Below, piece by piece: positions 8,804-17,833 of a stretch of DNA of 59,027 nucleotides. The position numbers and the translations under genes were made by a program. The stretch covers positions 1 to 59,027 of the forward strand of contig JAIEQM010000082.1 of assembly GCA_019747705.1 (NCBI GenBank). The letters run 5' to 3'. Positions within the stretch are counted from its first letter, which is position 1. Every line of letters begins with the position of its first letter. This stretch comes from Chitinophagaceae bacterium (GTDB lineage Bacteria; Bacteroidota; Bacteroidia; Chitinophagales; Chitinophagaceae). The notes under the pieces are model-generated. The model was not told the origin of the DNA. It saw nothing but the letters and a program-made list of their open reading frames with translations, and did not search any database.

Positions 8804-9092
8804 AATAGAATTACAGAACGTACCGCCGATAGATCGGGGTGCTGCATTTCATTTTGTTGAATAAAGCTCATCAGTACAAGCGGACATTCTATTTAGCTAT
8901 AAATGCAAAATGTAATGCACAACCTGTCAGTGTCAGTTAAAGTAAGGACGTATGAATATTAGTAAATGAATTCAACATCTGGTAATTATCCGACGCTGAC
9001 AGGTTTATTGCTGATACTTGAAGCGATTCGCTATTTTATTACAGGTTTAATTGAACTTAACCTGTCAGGTCTTGCAACTAAGTGAGTGGTTT

Positions 9093-9280
9093 ATACCATT
9101 TGGACATTTAAAGCAGTCTTAAATCTAAAATGACAATAAAATTGTCATTTCTCTCTGTGCTCTCTTCTTCCTCTGTGTGAGCAAAAATGTTAGCACACAG
9201 AGCTAATGGATTACACAGAGGTTAAACGCTTCGCATTAGTATAGATTAAAAGTCTATAGGGTATTAAACATGAAATGCTG
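9093..9280. repeat. Interspersed repeat E, copy 2
   Basis: Identical to copy 1 because it lies in the second half of the 477-bp tandem duplication. Confidence 0.65.
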
Positions 9281-9454
9281 AATAGAATTACAGAACGTAC
9301 CGCCGATAGATCGGGGTGCTGCATTTCATTTTGTTGAATAAAGCTCATCAGTACAAGAGTGCGACGCCAATGCAGCTCCACACAGCTTCAACAGCCTGTA
9401 ACACCACCCTCCAACCCATTATGCGAAGCATAATAATATATTCATTCTTTCCCC

Positions 9455-9484
9455 TTGCCACCCCGTTTTAAAGGCGTACATTTG
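9455..9484 (+). promoter_or_regulatory. Bacteroidota-type promoter of typA
   Basis: TTG at 9455-9457 and TACATTTG at 9477-9484 are separated by 19 bp. This matches the Bacteroidota sigma-ABfr consensus TTG-N19-21-TAnnTTTG exactly. It places the transcription start about 45-50 bases before the typA ATG. Confidence 0.8.
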
Positions 9485-9536
9485 CGGCTTCAAAAACGAC
9501 CCTTTGCAAACAGTAAAAAGGTCTAACACACTGAGT

Positions 9537-11348
9537 ATGAATATCCGCAACATAGCAATTATTGCACACGTTGACCATGGTAAAACAACCCTGGTTGATA
9601 AAATTTTACACGCCACCAAGGTTTTTCGTGAGAACCAGGAAACAGGCGACCTCATTATGGACAGCAACGACCTGGAACGGGAGCGTGGCATCACCATCTT
9701 TTCAAAAAACGCCGCTGTAGTTTACAACGATGTAAAAATTAATGTAATTGATACGCCGGGCCACGCCGATTTTGGTGGTGAAGTGGAACGTGTATTAAAA
9801 ATGGCAGATGGTGTAATTCTTTTGGTGGATGCCTTTGAAGGCCCCATGCCGCAAACACGTTTTGTGCTGCAAAAAGCATTGCAACTGCATTTGAAACCAA
9901 TTGTTGTGATTAATAAAGTGGATAAGCCCAACTGTCGCCCTGATGAAGTGCATGATGCTGTGTTTGAACTTTTCTTCAACTTAGATGCAACTGAAGAGCA
10001 ATTAGATTTCCCCACTTATTACGGAAGCGGAAAGAATGGCTGGTTCAATGATTCATTAACACCAACTGATAATATTATTCCGTTATTGGATGGTATTGTT
10101 AAACATGTACCACCGCCTAAAGTAGCTGAAGGACCTTTGCAGATGCAAATCACTTCTTTGGATTATTCTTCATTCCTTGGCCGTATTGCCATTGGTAAAG
10201 TGAGCCGTGGAAGTATCAAAGAAAATCAGCAGGTGGCTTTGATGCAGGCAGATGGTACCATTCGCAAACTCAAAGTAAAAGAGTTGTATGTGTTTGAAGG
10301 AATGGGCAAGAAAAAAGTGAGCGAAGTAATTGCAGGTGATCTCTGTGCAGTTGTTGGTGTTGAAGATTTTAATATTGGTGATACCATTGCTGATGTAGAA
10401 AATCCTGAAGCATTACCTGTTATAAGTGTGGATGAGCCTACGATGAATATGTTATTCAGTGTAAACAACTCACCTTTCTTTGGTAAAGATGGAAAGTTTG
10501 TTACCAGCCGCCACCTGCGTGACCGTTTGATGAAAGAAACAGAAAAGAATTTAGCATTGCGTGTTACAGATAGTGAAGATGGTGATAGTTTGATGGTATA
10601 TGGCCGTGGTATTCTGCATTTGGGAATTTTAATTGAAACGATGCGCCGTGAAGGTTATGAATTAACGGTTGGTCAGCCGCAGGTAATTACCAAAGAAATT
10701 GATGGTAAAAAATGTGAACCTTATGAAATATTAGTGGTGGATGTGCCGCAGGAATTTGCCAGTAAAGTAATTGACCTGGTTACCCGCCGTAAAGGTGAAA
10801 TGCTGGTAATGGAAACCAAAGGCGAAATGCAGCACCTGGAGTTTGAAATTCCATCAAGAGGATTGATTGGTTTGCGTACCCAAATGCTTACGGCTACCAC
10901 AGGTGAAGCAGTAATGGCGCACCGGTTCAGTGAATACAAACCATGGAAAGGAAATATACCCGGACGCAACAATGGTGTGCTGCTTTCAAAATTCCAGGAT
11001 AAAACAACAGGTTATTCCATTGATAAATTACAGGACCGTGGTACTTTCTTTGTTGACCCCGGAGAAGATGTATATGCAGGTCAAATTATTGCCGAGCATA
11101 TTAAACCCGGCGATCTTGTTGTAAATGCAACAGAAGGAAAGAAACTCACCAACCACCGTGCCAGCGGCAGTGATGATGCTACCCGTATTGCTCCCAAAAC
11201 ATTGCTGACTTTGGAAGAGTGTATGGAATACATTCAGTTTGATGAGTGTATTGAAGTAACGCCCAATTTCATAAGAATGCGTAAAGTAATTCTGGATGAA
11301 GAAGAACGCAAGAAAGTGGCGAAGCAGATGAATGCGCAGATGGCGTAA
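9537..11348 (+). CDS. typA: Ribosome-associated translational GTPase TypA/BipA
   Basis: A 603-residue GTPase of the EF-G-like translation factor class that binds 70S ribosomes and supports ribosome assembly and stress or cold growth. The G1 motif AHVDHGKTT, switch region RGITIFSKNAAV, G3 DTPGHADFGGEVERVL and G4 NKVDKP appear in order near the N-terminus. Domain II and the TypA-specific C-terminal domain (ITEHIKPGDLVVN-like segment IAEHIKPGDLVVNATEGKKL) follow. ATG at 9537 (MNIRNIAIIAHVDHG) matches the family start; an upstream in-frame TTG at 9504 would add 11 unlikely residues and sit too close to the promoter. Monocistronic, with its own promoter at 9455-9484 and terminator at 11374. Confidence 0.97.
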   Translation: MNIRNIAIIAHVDHGKTTLVDKILHATKVFRENQETGDLIMDSNDLERERGITIFSKNAAVVYNDVKINVIDTPGHADFGGEVERVLKMADGVILLVDAFEGPMPQTRFVLQKALQLHLKPIVVINKVDKPNCRPDEVHDAVFELFFNLDATEEQLDFPTYYGSGKNGWFNDSLTPTDNIIPLLDGIVKHVPPPKVAEGPLQMQITSLDYSSFLGRIAIGKVSRGSIKENQQVALMQADGTIRKLKVKELYVFEGMGKKKVSEVIAGDLCAVVGVEDFNIGDTIADVENPEALPVISVDEPTMNMLFSVNNSPFFGKDGKFVTSRHLRDRLMKETEKNLALRVTDSEDGDSLMVYGRGILHLGILIETMRREGYELTVGQPQVITKEIDGKKCEPYEILVVDVPQEFASKVIDLVTRRKGEMLVMETKGEMQHLEFEIPSRGLIGLRTQMLTATTGEAVMAHRFSEYKPWKGNIPGRNNGVLLSKFQDKTTGYSIDKLQDRGTFFVDPGEDVYAGQIIAEHIKPGDLVVNATEGKKLTNHRASGSDDATRIAPKTLLTLEECMEYIQFDECIEVTPNFIRMRKVILDEEERKKVAKQMNAQMA

Positions 11349-11373
11349 AATAACATTTAGTTAAAAAAAGATA

Positions 11374-11404
11374 AGCCGCTTTGAAATTTTCAAAGTGGCT
11401 TTTT
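11374..11404 (+). terminator. Terminator after typA
   Basis: The stem AGCCGCTTTGAAA pairs with TTTTCAAAGTGGCT and is followed by TTTT. It lies 25 bp past the typA stop. Confidence 0.8.
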
Positions 11405-11415
11405 AGTGCGTATGA

Positions 11416-11624
11416 GACCTTACAGGTTAAGAATAATGAACCGGCTAAAAAATAAAATTGATATTCAGACAACAGCCATCAACCTGTCAGCGCCAGATAA
11501 TTTTCTCAGGTATGAAATTGAAATGATTACAATTATTAATGCAACTGACACTGACAGGTTGTGAACTAAAGTTGCAGGTATCGAATAAAATTTATACAGG
11601 CTTAATTAATGAACCTGTCTGGTC
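11416..11624. repeat. MITE-like element, copy C (diverged)
   Basis: A 209-bp copy with degenerate ends, left GACCTTACAGGTTAA and right GAACCTGTCTGGTC. The inner pair is AACCTGTCAGCGCCAG (11481-11496) and CTGACACTGACAGGTT (11545-11560). The interior has drifted from copies A and B but keeps the same architecture. It fills most of the 298-bp gap after typA. Confidence 0.65.
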
Positions 11625-11646
11625 AATGTAATCGTTTCAAATCAAA

Positions 11647-12393
11647 CTACTTCATCTTCCGTTCAATAAAATCAAAGGCTGCTTCATACGCCTTTACCCA
11701 GTTGCCATACAATAAAAAGCTGTGTACTTCATCCGGAAAGATCAATTGCTCAAAATAAACATTGCGTGGACGTAGCGCTTCAATAATATGTACTGTTTCA
11801 CTAAAAGGTACATTGCGGTCATCATCCCCATGTATAAACAGCGCCGGGCTTTTCCATCCGTTAATAAAATTCATGGGCGATGATTCAAATGCTTTTTTCC
11901 CCACAACCGGGTATTTTAATGAATCATACCAGGGGGCAAAAGTGGGTTCTTCATCATTCCAGTTGTGCACACCATGTATATCCACACCGGCAGCAAACAA
12001 ATCGCTTCTTCTTGCTAAACCATGTGCGGTGAGATAGCCGCCATAACTGCCGCCCCATAAACCAATCCGTTTGGGGTTTACATCAGCTCTTTGTTTTAAA
12101 TATTCACTGGCGCCAATAACATCGTTCACTTCACCGGCGCCTGTAATACCATAATTCTTTGCTTCACGAAAATCCAAACCATAACCAATGCCGCTCCGGT
12201 AGTTTAATGCAATTACCACATAACCCCTGTTTGCAAAATATTGATTGAATGCATAGGCATTGGAATAGTATTGTCCGTAATTAAAACCGAGTAACATTTG
12301 CCTGCGGCTGCCCCCGTGTAAAAAAATCATAGCAGGGTGTTTATCGCCGGGTTTGTGATTGGGTGGTAAAAACAATTGTGCAGGCGCCATCAT
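11647..12393 (-). CDS. S9 family peptidase, C-terminal catalytic part (frameshifted)
   Basis: A 248-residue piece holding the whole catalytic alpha/beta hydrolase domain of a prolyl-oligopeptidase-family (S9) peptidase. The oxyanion region is IFLHGGSRRQ, the nucleophile is S116 in GLWGGSYGGY, the acid is in HGDDDRNVP, and the histidine is in DEVHSF. The ATG at 12393 overlaps the stop of the upstream piece as ATGA, so reinitiation could still make it. The natural protein would be continuous with 12390-13700: the bases just upstream in this frame encode the expected linker (DFYLGLVTPQQISIKAADG). It is either one broken gene, a coupled split enzyme, or a sequence error. See the upstream entry for the shift site. 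Confidence 0.8.
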   Translation of the reverse strand: MMAPAQLFLPPNHKPGDKHPAMIFLHGGSRRQMLLGFNYGQYYSNAYAFNQYFANRGYVVIALNYRSGIGYGLDFREAKNYGITGAGEVNDVIGASEYLKQRADVNPKRIGLWGGSYGGYLTAHGLARRSDLFAAGVDIHGVHNWNDEEPTFAPWYDSLKYPVVGKKAFESSPMNFINGWKSPALFIHGDDDRNVPFSETVHIIEALRPRNVYFEQLIFPDEVHSFLLYGNWVKAYEAAFDFIERKMK

Positions 12394-13700
12394 TCCATCA
12401 GCAGCTTTAATACTGATTTGCTGTGGTGTAACAAGACCCAGATAAAAATCTTTGGGAAAGCAATATCATTCACCGTTTCATTGCTGTAAACAGCAGGCCA
12501 TGCCGGTTTGGTGGCTGATGAACGAAGCGTGGCAAAACCATTTTCAGTAACAACAGGGTTCCATTCTATCTGGTCGCCTTTGGTGAGCAGTTCTGTATGG
12601 GCATCATTCACATTTACTTTCCAGATATGTCTTCTGTTGATATCACTGATATTGCAGGTGTAGTACACAAATTGTTTATCAGCAGAGAGTGTAGTGTTTT
12701 CCACTTCACCATCACCGGGTGTAAGCAGTTTTGTTTTTTTAGTTTCAATATCCAGTGCATACAAATGAACCCACCCGTCTTTTTCCCAGGGAAAGATGAG
12801 TTGGTTATTGGCAGCCCACAATAATTTATTATCTGCCACCGGCAAATCATCAACAAACACAGAACCGTTTCCTTTAGCTGCTTTCCATATTTCCTTTGCA
12901 GTACCTGTTTCAACATTCAGCAAACGGATGCTCCATGGTTCACCGCTGCGGTTGGGTGTAAAAGGGAAATCGGCACGCAGGTTGGGGGTGCGTACATAAG
13001 CGATCCATTTACCATCAGGGCTCCAAACAGGATCACTGTCATGATCGGCTGAGGGATCAGGATAAGAAATTTTTTTTTTGCTGAAATCATACACTCCAAT
13101 AAAATCATGATCGCCCCTTGAACTTACAAATACCAATTTGCTGCCATCATAATTCCAGCGTACAGCACTTTGAGCAATTCTTGCTTTGAATAATTGTTGT
13201 GGTTTGATGGTAGTGTCATTTAATGAAGCAGTCCAAACCTGCCCGCCATTTAAAAAAGCAACCGTTTTTCCATCCGGCGAAATTTTTGGATAAAAGCCTG
13301 CTGCCAGTTTTCGTAAGCCACTTCCGTCTTTGTTAATGATGAACAGGTTTCTTGAAACATCTGTTTGCAGTAAAGCAGGATTGGCAGCATAGCCGGATGT
13401 GTTATTGGTATTGCCCCTTACAAAAACGATTTGGTTGCCATCAGGTGTAAAAGAAAGGCTGTTGATTTCAACACCATTATCACCGGGATAAGAAGTAAGT
13501 TGTTTTGTATTGCTGAAATTTATTCCATCAGCTACAAAAACATTACGGCTTCCTTTATTATTAAACACCCATGCAATGGATTTGCCATTTGCGCTGCTTA
13601 CCAAACCGGTGGGAAAGGAAGGTGATAATAAATTGTCAATCGTTACTTGTGAAAATGTGCTGGTGCTGATGAGCAGCAGTGCAGCTATTAAGTACTTCAT
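12390..13700 (-). CDS. S9 family peptidase, N-terminal beta-propeller part (frameshifted)
   Basis: Begins at the ATG at 13700 (MKYLIAALLLISTSTFSQ, a Sec signal peptide); upstream in-frame ATG 13751 would hide that signal. The body is a TolB/PD40-type beta-propeller (SPDGKTVAFLNGG, SPDGKWIAYVRTP, SADKQFVYYTC) that gates the catalytic domain in S9 peptidases. After AFPK near 12450 the frame becomes nonsense (IFIWVLLHHSKSVLKLLME) and stops. The -1 frame reads FPKDFYLGLV, the sequence expected there. The site is GCT TTC CCA AAG, so one A appears missing; the same bases form a T-TTC-CCA heptamer of the X-XXY-YYZ kind. The periplasmic peptidase would be about 690 residues if restored. Confidence 0.8.
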   Translation of the reverse strand: MKYLIAALLLISTSTFSQVTIDNLLSPSFPTGLVSSANGKSIAWVFNNKGSRNVFVADGINFSNTKQLTSYPGDNGVEINSLSFTPDGNQIVFVRGNTNNTSGYAANPALLQTDVSRNLFIINKDGSGLRKLAAGFYPKISPDGKTVAFLNGGQVWTASLNDTTIKPQQLFKARIAQSAVRWNYDGSKLVFVSSRGDHDFIGVYDFSKKKISYPDPSADHDSDPVWSPDGKWIAYVRTPNLRADFPFTPNRSGEPWSIRLLNVETGTAKEIWKAAKGNGSVFVDDLPVADNKLLWAANNQLIFPWEKDGWVHLYALDIETKKTKLLTPGDGEVENTTLSADKQFVYYTCNISDINRRHIWKVNVNDAHTELLTKGDQIEWNPVVTENGFATLRSSATKPAWPAVYSNETVNDIAFPKIFIWVLLHHSKSVLKLLME

Positions 13701-13816
13701 ACAGCGGTTGGTTGATGAATTTCTAAGGTAGATGATTTTTAACCATCTCAAAAATGAATTGTGTATGAGGAGTTCCTAAATTCGGTTTACATTACAATTC
13801 TAAAGCGCAACATCAT

Positions 13817-14464
13817 TTGAATGTATATTTTTTAAGCGGACTTGGTGCTGACAGCAGGGCATTTGCCAATTTGGAATTACCACCAAACTGCAACGCCTTT
13901 TTTATTGAATGGCTGGATCCATACAGAAAAGAAACGCTGCAGCAATATGCCAAACGTATTGCATCTGCTATTGATACATCTTCTCCGTTTGTATTGATTG
14001 GTTTGTCATTTGGCGGTATGCTGGCAACCGAAGTGCTGGAATATGTGCGTCCGCAAAAAACAATTTTAATTTCAAGTGTGGCCTGCAGGAATGAGATTCC
14101 TTTACTGTACAGGCTCGCTGGTATTACAAGGTTAAACAGGATACTGCCGGCCAAAGCAGCGAACCGTTCCCATTTTATAACCTACTGGCTATTGGGGCTC
14201 ACCAATAAAAAAGACAAGGGGCTGCTTCAGCAAATACTTACTGATACCAATACACGGTTTTCAAAATGGGCGGTGAATGAAATTGTAAACTGGAAACGAA
14301 ATACTGTACCGGCCAATATCATCCGGATACACGGCACTAAGGACAGAGTGTTGCCCATCAACCACTTTCAACCGCAGTATATAATTCAGGATGGTGGTCA
14401 TTTTATGGTTGCAAACAGGGCTGCAGAAGTATCTGCTGTTTTAAAAACAATTATTGATGAATAA
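13817..14464 (+). CDS. Alpha/beta hydrolase (small, esterase-like)
   Basis: A 215-residue cytosolic alpha/beta hydrolase. The N-terminal strand and oxyanion loop are NVYFLSGLGADSRAF. The nucleophile elbow is IGLSFGGMLA. An acid candidate is in HGTKDRVLP and the histidine in QDGGHFMVAN. The reading frame opens with TTG at 13817, directly before the first conserved strand; there is no in-frame ATG, so TTG is the likely start. The length fits small Bacteroidota esterase-like hydrolases. It is convergent with the helicase gene (10-bp gap). Substrate unknown. Confidence 0.75.
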   Translation: MNVYFLSGLGADSRAFANLELPPNCNAFFIEWLDPYRKETLQQYAKRIASAIDTSSPFVLIGLSFGGMLATEVLEYVRPQKTILISSVACRNEIPLLYRLAGITRLNRILPAKAANRSHFITYWLLGLTNKKDKGLLQQILTDTNTRFSKWAVNEIVNWKRNTVPANIIRIHGTKDRVLPINHFQPQYIIQDGGHFMVANRAAEVSAVLKTIIDE

Positions 14465-14474
14465 AAAAAAATCG

Positions 14475-17003
14475 CTACTCCACTATCCGCAACCTGGCAT
14501 AATTGAGCATAATCTTCTTCTCCCCGTTTGATTCAAATTTTACTGTTGCAATAGGATTGTGGGCACTGCCTTCCATTTTCACCACCATACCAAAACCAAA
14601 TTTTTGATGTTCCACCTTTTGACCTTCCTGTAAATTGCTGGTATCGCTTGCTACAAAATCAGCAGCAGGTTTGTGTTCAATTACCTGGTTACGGGCAGGT
14701 GTTATTAAAGAAGAAGTGGTTGTTTTGTTTTTGGAAGGTGCCGGGCCATACATTTTTTCAGCACGGGTCACATCATCATAATCATTGCCTTTATTGCCCC
14801 GGCCTTTCATGCGGTCAAATGCAGAGCCACCGCCAAAAGATGAGCCCTGGTTACGCATGCCGCCGCCTGCATAACTTTTATCAATAAATGCTTCCGGCAA
14901 TTCATTTAAGAAACGGCTGGGTTCATTCTGCACAATCTGCCCGAACTTATATCTTGTATTGGCATAGGTGATCCATAATTTCTTTTTCGCTCTTGTAATC
15001 ACCACATAAAACAATCGCCTTTCTTCTTCCAGCTCTTCTCTTGTATTAATGCTCATGGCATTGGGGAAAAGCATTTCTTCCAAACCGGCAGCAAACACAC
15101 ATTCAAATTCCAAACCTTTGGCGGCATGAATGGTCATGAGTTTTACACTGTCAGCATTGGGATCTTTTTCATCAGCATCAGTAAGAAGGGTGATTTGCTG
15201 GAGGTAGGCGCCTAATGAAACTACACCAGCAGCCCCTTCTAAATCTCCCCCCGTGGGGGAGACTTTTCCAACGCTGCCAACCTCACTTGTTGAAGCGCCT
15301 GATAAATTATCAGACTCGTTGAAAAGCAAGGGCTGTGGACTGGCAGTTCCTTCCCCCTGGGGGAAGGTTAGGATGGGGCTTTGCACTACACCATCCTCAT
15401 CAATCTGCTGACGGTTTTGTGTATCATCTACCCACTCTTTAATGGAGTTTAATAATTCCTGAATGTTTTCATAACGCTGCAACCCTTCCGTACTCTTATC
15501 ATTAAATAATTCTTTTACCAAATTGGTTTGCTTGCCCACATGCACTGCCACTTCATATGCATTTTGTTTTTGCAGCATGCTGGCAAAACTGCGGATCATG
15601 GTTACAAACTCCTCAATCAAATCAGCAGTGCCTGCTTTAAAACCAAATTCTTTTGCACGAACCAATACATCCCACATACTGATGTTTTGTTCATTGGCAA
15701 AGAGCACACATTTGTCAACCGTTGTTTTACCAATTCCCCTTCCAGGATAATTGATGATGCGTTTTAATGCCTCTTCATCTTTGGGGTTTACAATCAAACG
15801 CAAATAACTCAGCAGGTCTTTAATTTCTTTCCGCTGATAAAAACTGATACCACCATAAATAATATAAGGAATGGCCATGCGCCTCAAACTTTCTTCAAAC
15901 GCACGGCTCTGTGCATTGGTGCGGTAAAGAATGGCAAAATCTTTATTACGGTAATGATTACGGAGTTTTTGTTCCTGTATGGTATCGGCCACCATTTTAC
16001 CTTCATCATTATCCGTCATGGTTCTAACAAGGCGGATTTTTTCACCATCGGTATTCTCCGTAAATAATGTTTTTTCAATTTGTCCTTTATTATTGCTGAT
16101 GACTTCATTGGCAACATTGAGAATGTTTTTGGTGCTGCGGTAATTCTGTTCCAGCTTTACTACATGCACATTGTCATAATCTTTCTGAAACATTAAAATG
16201 TTTTCAATGGTGGCGCCACGAAAACTGTAAATACTTTGTGCATCATCACCCACCACACATACATTCTCATGCATAGCGCCCAGCAGTTTAATGATTTCAT
16301 ATTGCGCCGGGTTGGTATCCTGGTACTCATCAATCATAATGTATTTAAACTTGCGCTGGTATTTGCTTAAACTGTCAGGGAAGTTTTTGAGCAGCTCATA
16401 AAACTTAATGAGCAAATCATCAAAATCCATGGCGCCGTTTTTGAAACAGCGTTTGGAATATGCATCAAAGATTTGTGCAATAGCAGGGCGGTTGGCACGC
16501 ATATCTTCCTGCTGAATATGCCAGTCGTTTTTATAGTCTTCTGAATTTACCAATGCATTTTTGGCAGATGAAATGCGATTGTAAACAGTGGAAGGTTTGT
16601 AGTGCTTATCATCCAGGTTCATTTCATTGATTACTGTTTTGATCACACTCTTAGCATCATCCGTATCATAAATAGTGAAATTGTTGGGATACCCAATTTT
16701 ATTGCCTTCGCTTCTGAGTATGCGTGCAAACACGCTGTGGAATGTACCGATGTATAAGTTGCGTGCTTCATGGTTGCCGAGGATATGCTCCACCCGTTCC
16801 TTCATTTCTTTGGCCGCCTTGTTGGTAAACGTGAGCGCCAGGATATTGAAGGCATCCACACCGTTGGCCATGAGGTGGGCAATACGTGTAGTTAATACTT
16901 TTGTTTTACCGCTGCCGGCGCCGGCCACAATCATAAGCGGACCCTCCATGTGCAACACTGCTTCTTTCTGCCGCTCGTTGAGGCCTTTTAAGTAGTCAAT
17001 CAT
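14475..17003 (-). CDS. UvrD/PcrA-type superfamily 1 DNA helicase with an inserted repeat segment
   Basis: An 842-residue 3'-5' DNA helicase of the UvrD/Rep/PcrA group, acting in excision and mismatch repair and in clearing replication blocks. It has a Q motif (LNERQKEAV), Walker A GAGSGKT (28-34), motif II DEYQDT (225-230), motif III GDDAQSIYSFRGA, motif IV EQNYRST, motif V TIHAAKGLEFECVF, and motif VI YVVITRAKK. The C-terminus has the PcrA-type tail domain (EGQKVEHQKFGFGMVVKMEG). Between motifs IV and V, at about residues 540-605, lies an unusual Pro/Ser/Gly-rich stretch encoded by two GC palindromes (15349-15367 and 15244-15262) and the sequence between them. It keeps the frame and sits in a surface region of subdomain 2B or its border. 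Confidence 0.93.
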   Translation of the reverse strand: MIDYLKGLNERQKEAVLHMEGPLMIVAGAGSGKTKVLTTRIAHLMANGVDAFNILALTFTNKAAKEMKERVEHILGNHEARNLYIGTFHSVFARILRSEGNKIGYPNNFTIYDTDDAKSVIKTVINEMNLDDKHYKPSTVYNRISSAKNALVNSEDYKNDWHIQQEDMRANRPAIAQIFDAYSKRCFKNGAMDFDDLLIKFYELLKNFPDSLSKYQRKFKYIMIDEYQDTNPAQYEIIKLLGAMHENVCVVGDDAQSIYSFRGATIENILMFQKDYDNVHVVKLEQNYRSTKNILNVANEVISNNKGQIEKTLFTENTDGEKIRLVRTMTDNDEGKMVADTIQEQKLRNHYRNKDFAILYRTNAQSRAFEESLRRMAIPYIIYGGISFYQRKEIKDLLSYLRLIVNPKDEEALKRIINYPGRGIGKTTVDKCVLFANEQNISMWDVLVRAKEFGFKAGTADLIEEFVTMIRSFASMLQKQNAYEVAVHVGKQTNLVKELFNDKSTEGLQRYENIQELLNSIKEWVDDTQNRQQIDEDGVVQSPILTFPQGEGTASPQPLLFNESDNLSGASTSEVGSVGKVSPTGGDLEGAAGVVSLGAYLQQITLLTDADEKDPNADSVKLMTIHAAKGLEFECVFAAGLEEMLFPNAMSINTREELEEERRLFYVVITRAKKKLWITYANTRYKFGQIVQNEPSRFLNELPEAFIDKSYAGGGMRNQGSSFGGGSAFDRMKGRGNKGNDYDDVTRAEKMYGPAPSKNKTTTSSLITPARNQVIEHKPAADFVASDTSNLQEGQKVEHQKFGFGMVVKMEGSAHNPIATVKFESNGEKKIMLNYARLRIVE
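15244..15262. repeat. In-frame GC palindrome in the helicase gene (1)
   Basis: TCTCCCCCCGTGGGGGAGA, a near-perfect palindrome read on the minus strand as part of SPTGGDLEG. Same general type as the palindromes of the arginine operon. Confidence 0.8.
15349..15367. repeat. In-frame GC palindrome in the helicase gene (2)
   Basis: CCTTCCCCCTGGGGGAAGG, a perfect palindrome about the central base, read on the minus strand as TFPQGEG. It bounds a roughly 125-bp inserted segment together with the copy at 15244. Confidence 0.8.
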
Positions 17004-17165
17004 AAAGCGAAATTACGGGAAGGTAGCGGGAGATGGTTTGGTGTGGAGAAAAGAGTTACAAAAAAGTACCCAAGTTTTGGTAAGCTTGGCGCATTACCCT
17101 AATTTTGGTAAATCGGCACAATATTGTGGAATACTAAATCGCATCACAATGAAATATCAAATTAG

Positions 17166-17480
17166 ATGATTGTCAAATTCAAGAATGCTTACCTCGAAAA
17201 GATATTCGAAAATAAAGCGGTTGCCGGAAAATCAAAGTTCAGTTCCGAAGTGATAGTGAAATTTAAAAAAACTGTTCTCAGGCTTCAATCCGCTAGCAGT
17301 ATTCGTGAAATCAGATCTTTTAAAGGGTTAAATTTTGAAGCGCTAAGGGGAAATTTAAAAGGCTTTTATTCTGTAAGGGTTGACAGAGGATATCGTTTAA
17401 TTTTAACAGTTGATGAAGAAGGCGAAGTAATTATTAAAGAGGTTTTTACAATACATGATTTAAATAATCATTATCAGTAA
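17166..17480 (+). CDS. RelE/HigB-like toxin
   Basis: A 104-residue protein of the RelE/ParE fold as used by HigB-type toxins, presumed to be a ribosome-dependent mRNA endonuclease. The core reads IREIRSFKGLNFEALRGNLKGFYSVRVDRGYRLILTVD, matching the beta-sheet with basic and Tyr residues (R-G-YRL) typical of the superfamily. The C-terminal strand ends KEVFTIHDLNNHYQ. It precedes its antitoxin by 45 bp (toxin-first order, as in higBA). The upstream gap to the helicase start is 162 bp, enough for a promoter. Confidence 0.85.
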   Translation: MIVKFKNAYLEKIFENKAVAGKSKFSSEVIVKFKKTVLRLQSASSIREIRSFKGLNFEALRGNLKGFYSVRVDRGYRLILTVDEEGEVIIKEVFTIHDLNNHYQ

Positions 17481-17525
17481 AAATTAAGCAAAGTGGCGGC
17501 AACACTATAATTACGGCGAAGCTTA

Positions 17526-17828
17526 ATGAGCAATTATAAAGTTATAAACTCCAAAGGAAAAGAAATCTTTACGGACGTTACCTTACATCCGGGAGAAATT
17601 TTATTAGATGAACTGGAGGCAAGAGAAATAAAAAAATCTGATTTTGCTGCACAACTGGGTATGAAACCCGGACATTTCAGTGATTTACTTTATGGGCGCA
17701 GACATGTAAGCGCTGCAACTGCTATTAAACTTGAAAAACTACTCGGTATTTCAGCTGAATACTGGATGCGTGTGCAGGTTTATCATGATTTGTTTGTTGA
17801 ACGCAATAAGGAGAGAGAGGCTGCTTAA
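17526..17828 (+). CDS. higA: HigA-family addiction module antitoxin (XRE)
   Basis: A 100-residue antitoxin with an XRE helix-turn-helix. The family signature LHPGEILLDELEAREIKKSDFAAQLGM is at residues 20-46, and the second half (ATAIKLEKLLGISAEYWMRVQVYHDL) ends with the HigA-typical WMRxQ motif. It neutralises the upstream toxin and represses the operon by binding its promoter, as known for HigA proteins. The frame ends only 6 bp before the stop of the convergent small gene at 17834. Confidence 0.88.
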   Translation: MSNYKVINSKGKEIFTDVTLHPGEILLDELEAREIKKSDFAAQLGMKPGHFSDLLYGRRHVSAATAIKLEKLLGISAEYWMRVQVYHDLFVERNKEREAA

Positions 17829-17833
17829 AAATG

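Larger units (their letters stand above)
8403..9356. repeat. Perfect 477-bp tandem duplication
   Basis: Bases 8403-8879 and 8880-9356 read identically. The unit contains most of MITE copy B (without its left end), the interspersed repeat beginning ATACCATTTGGACATTTAAA, and a hairpin ATGAAATGC/GCATTTCAT. The lack of any difference points to a very recent duplication or an assembly artefact. Confidence 0.85.

Noticed and set aside
9504..9536. TTG start for typA 11 codons upstream
   Set aside because: ATG 9537 starts the conserved sequence and is at a better distance from the promoter at 9455-9484.
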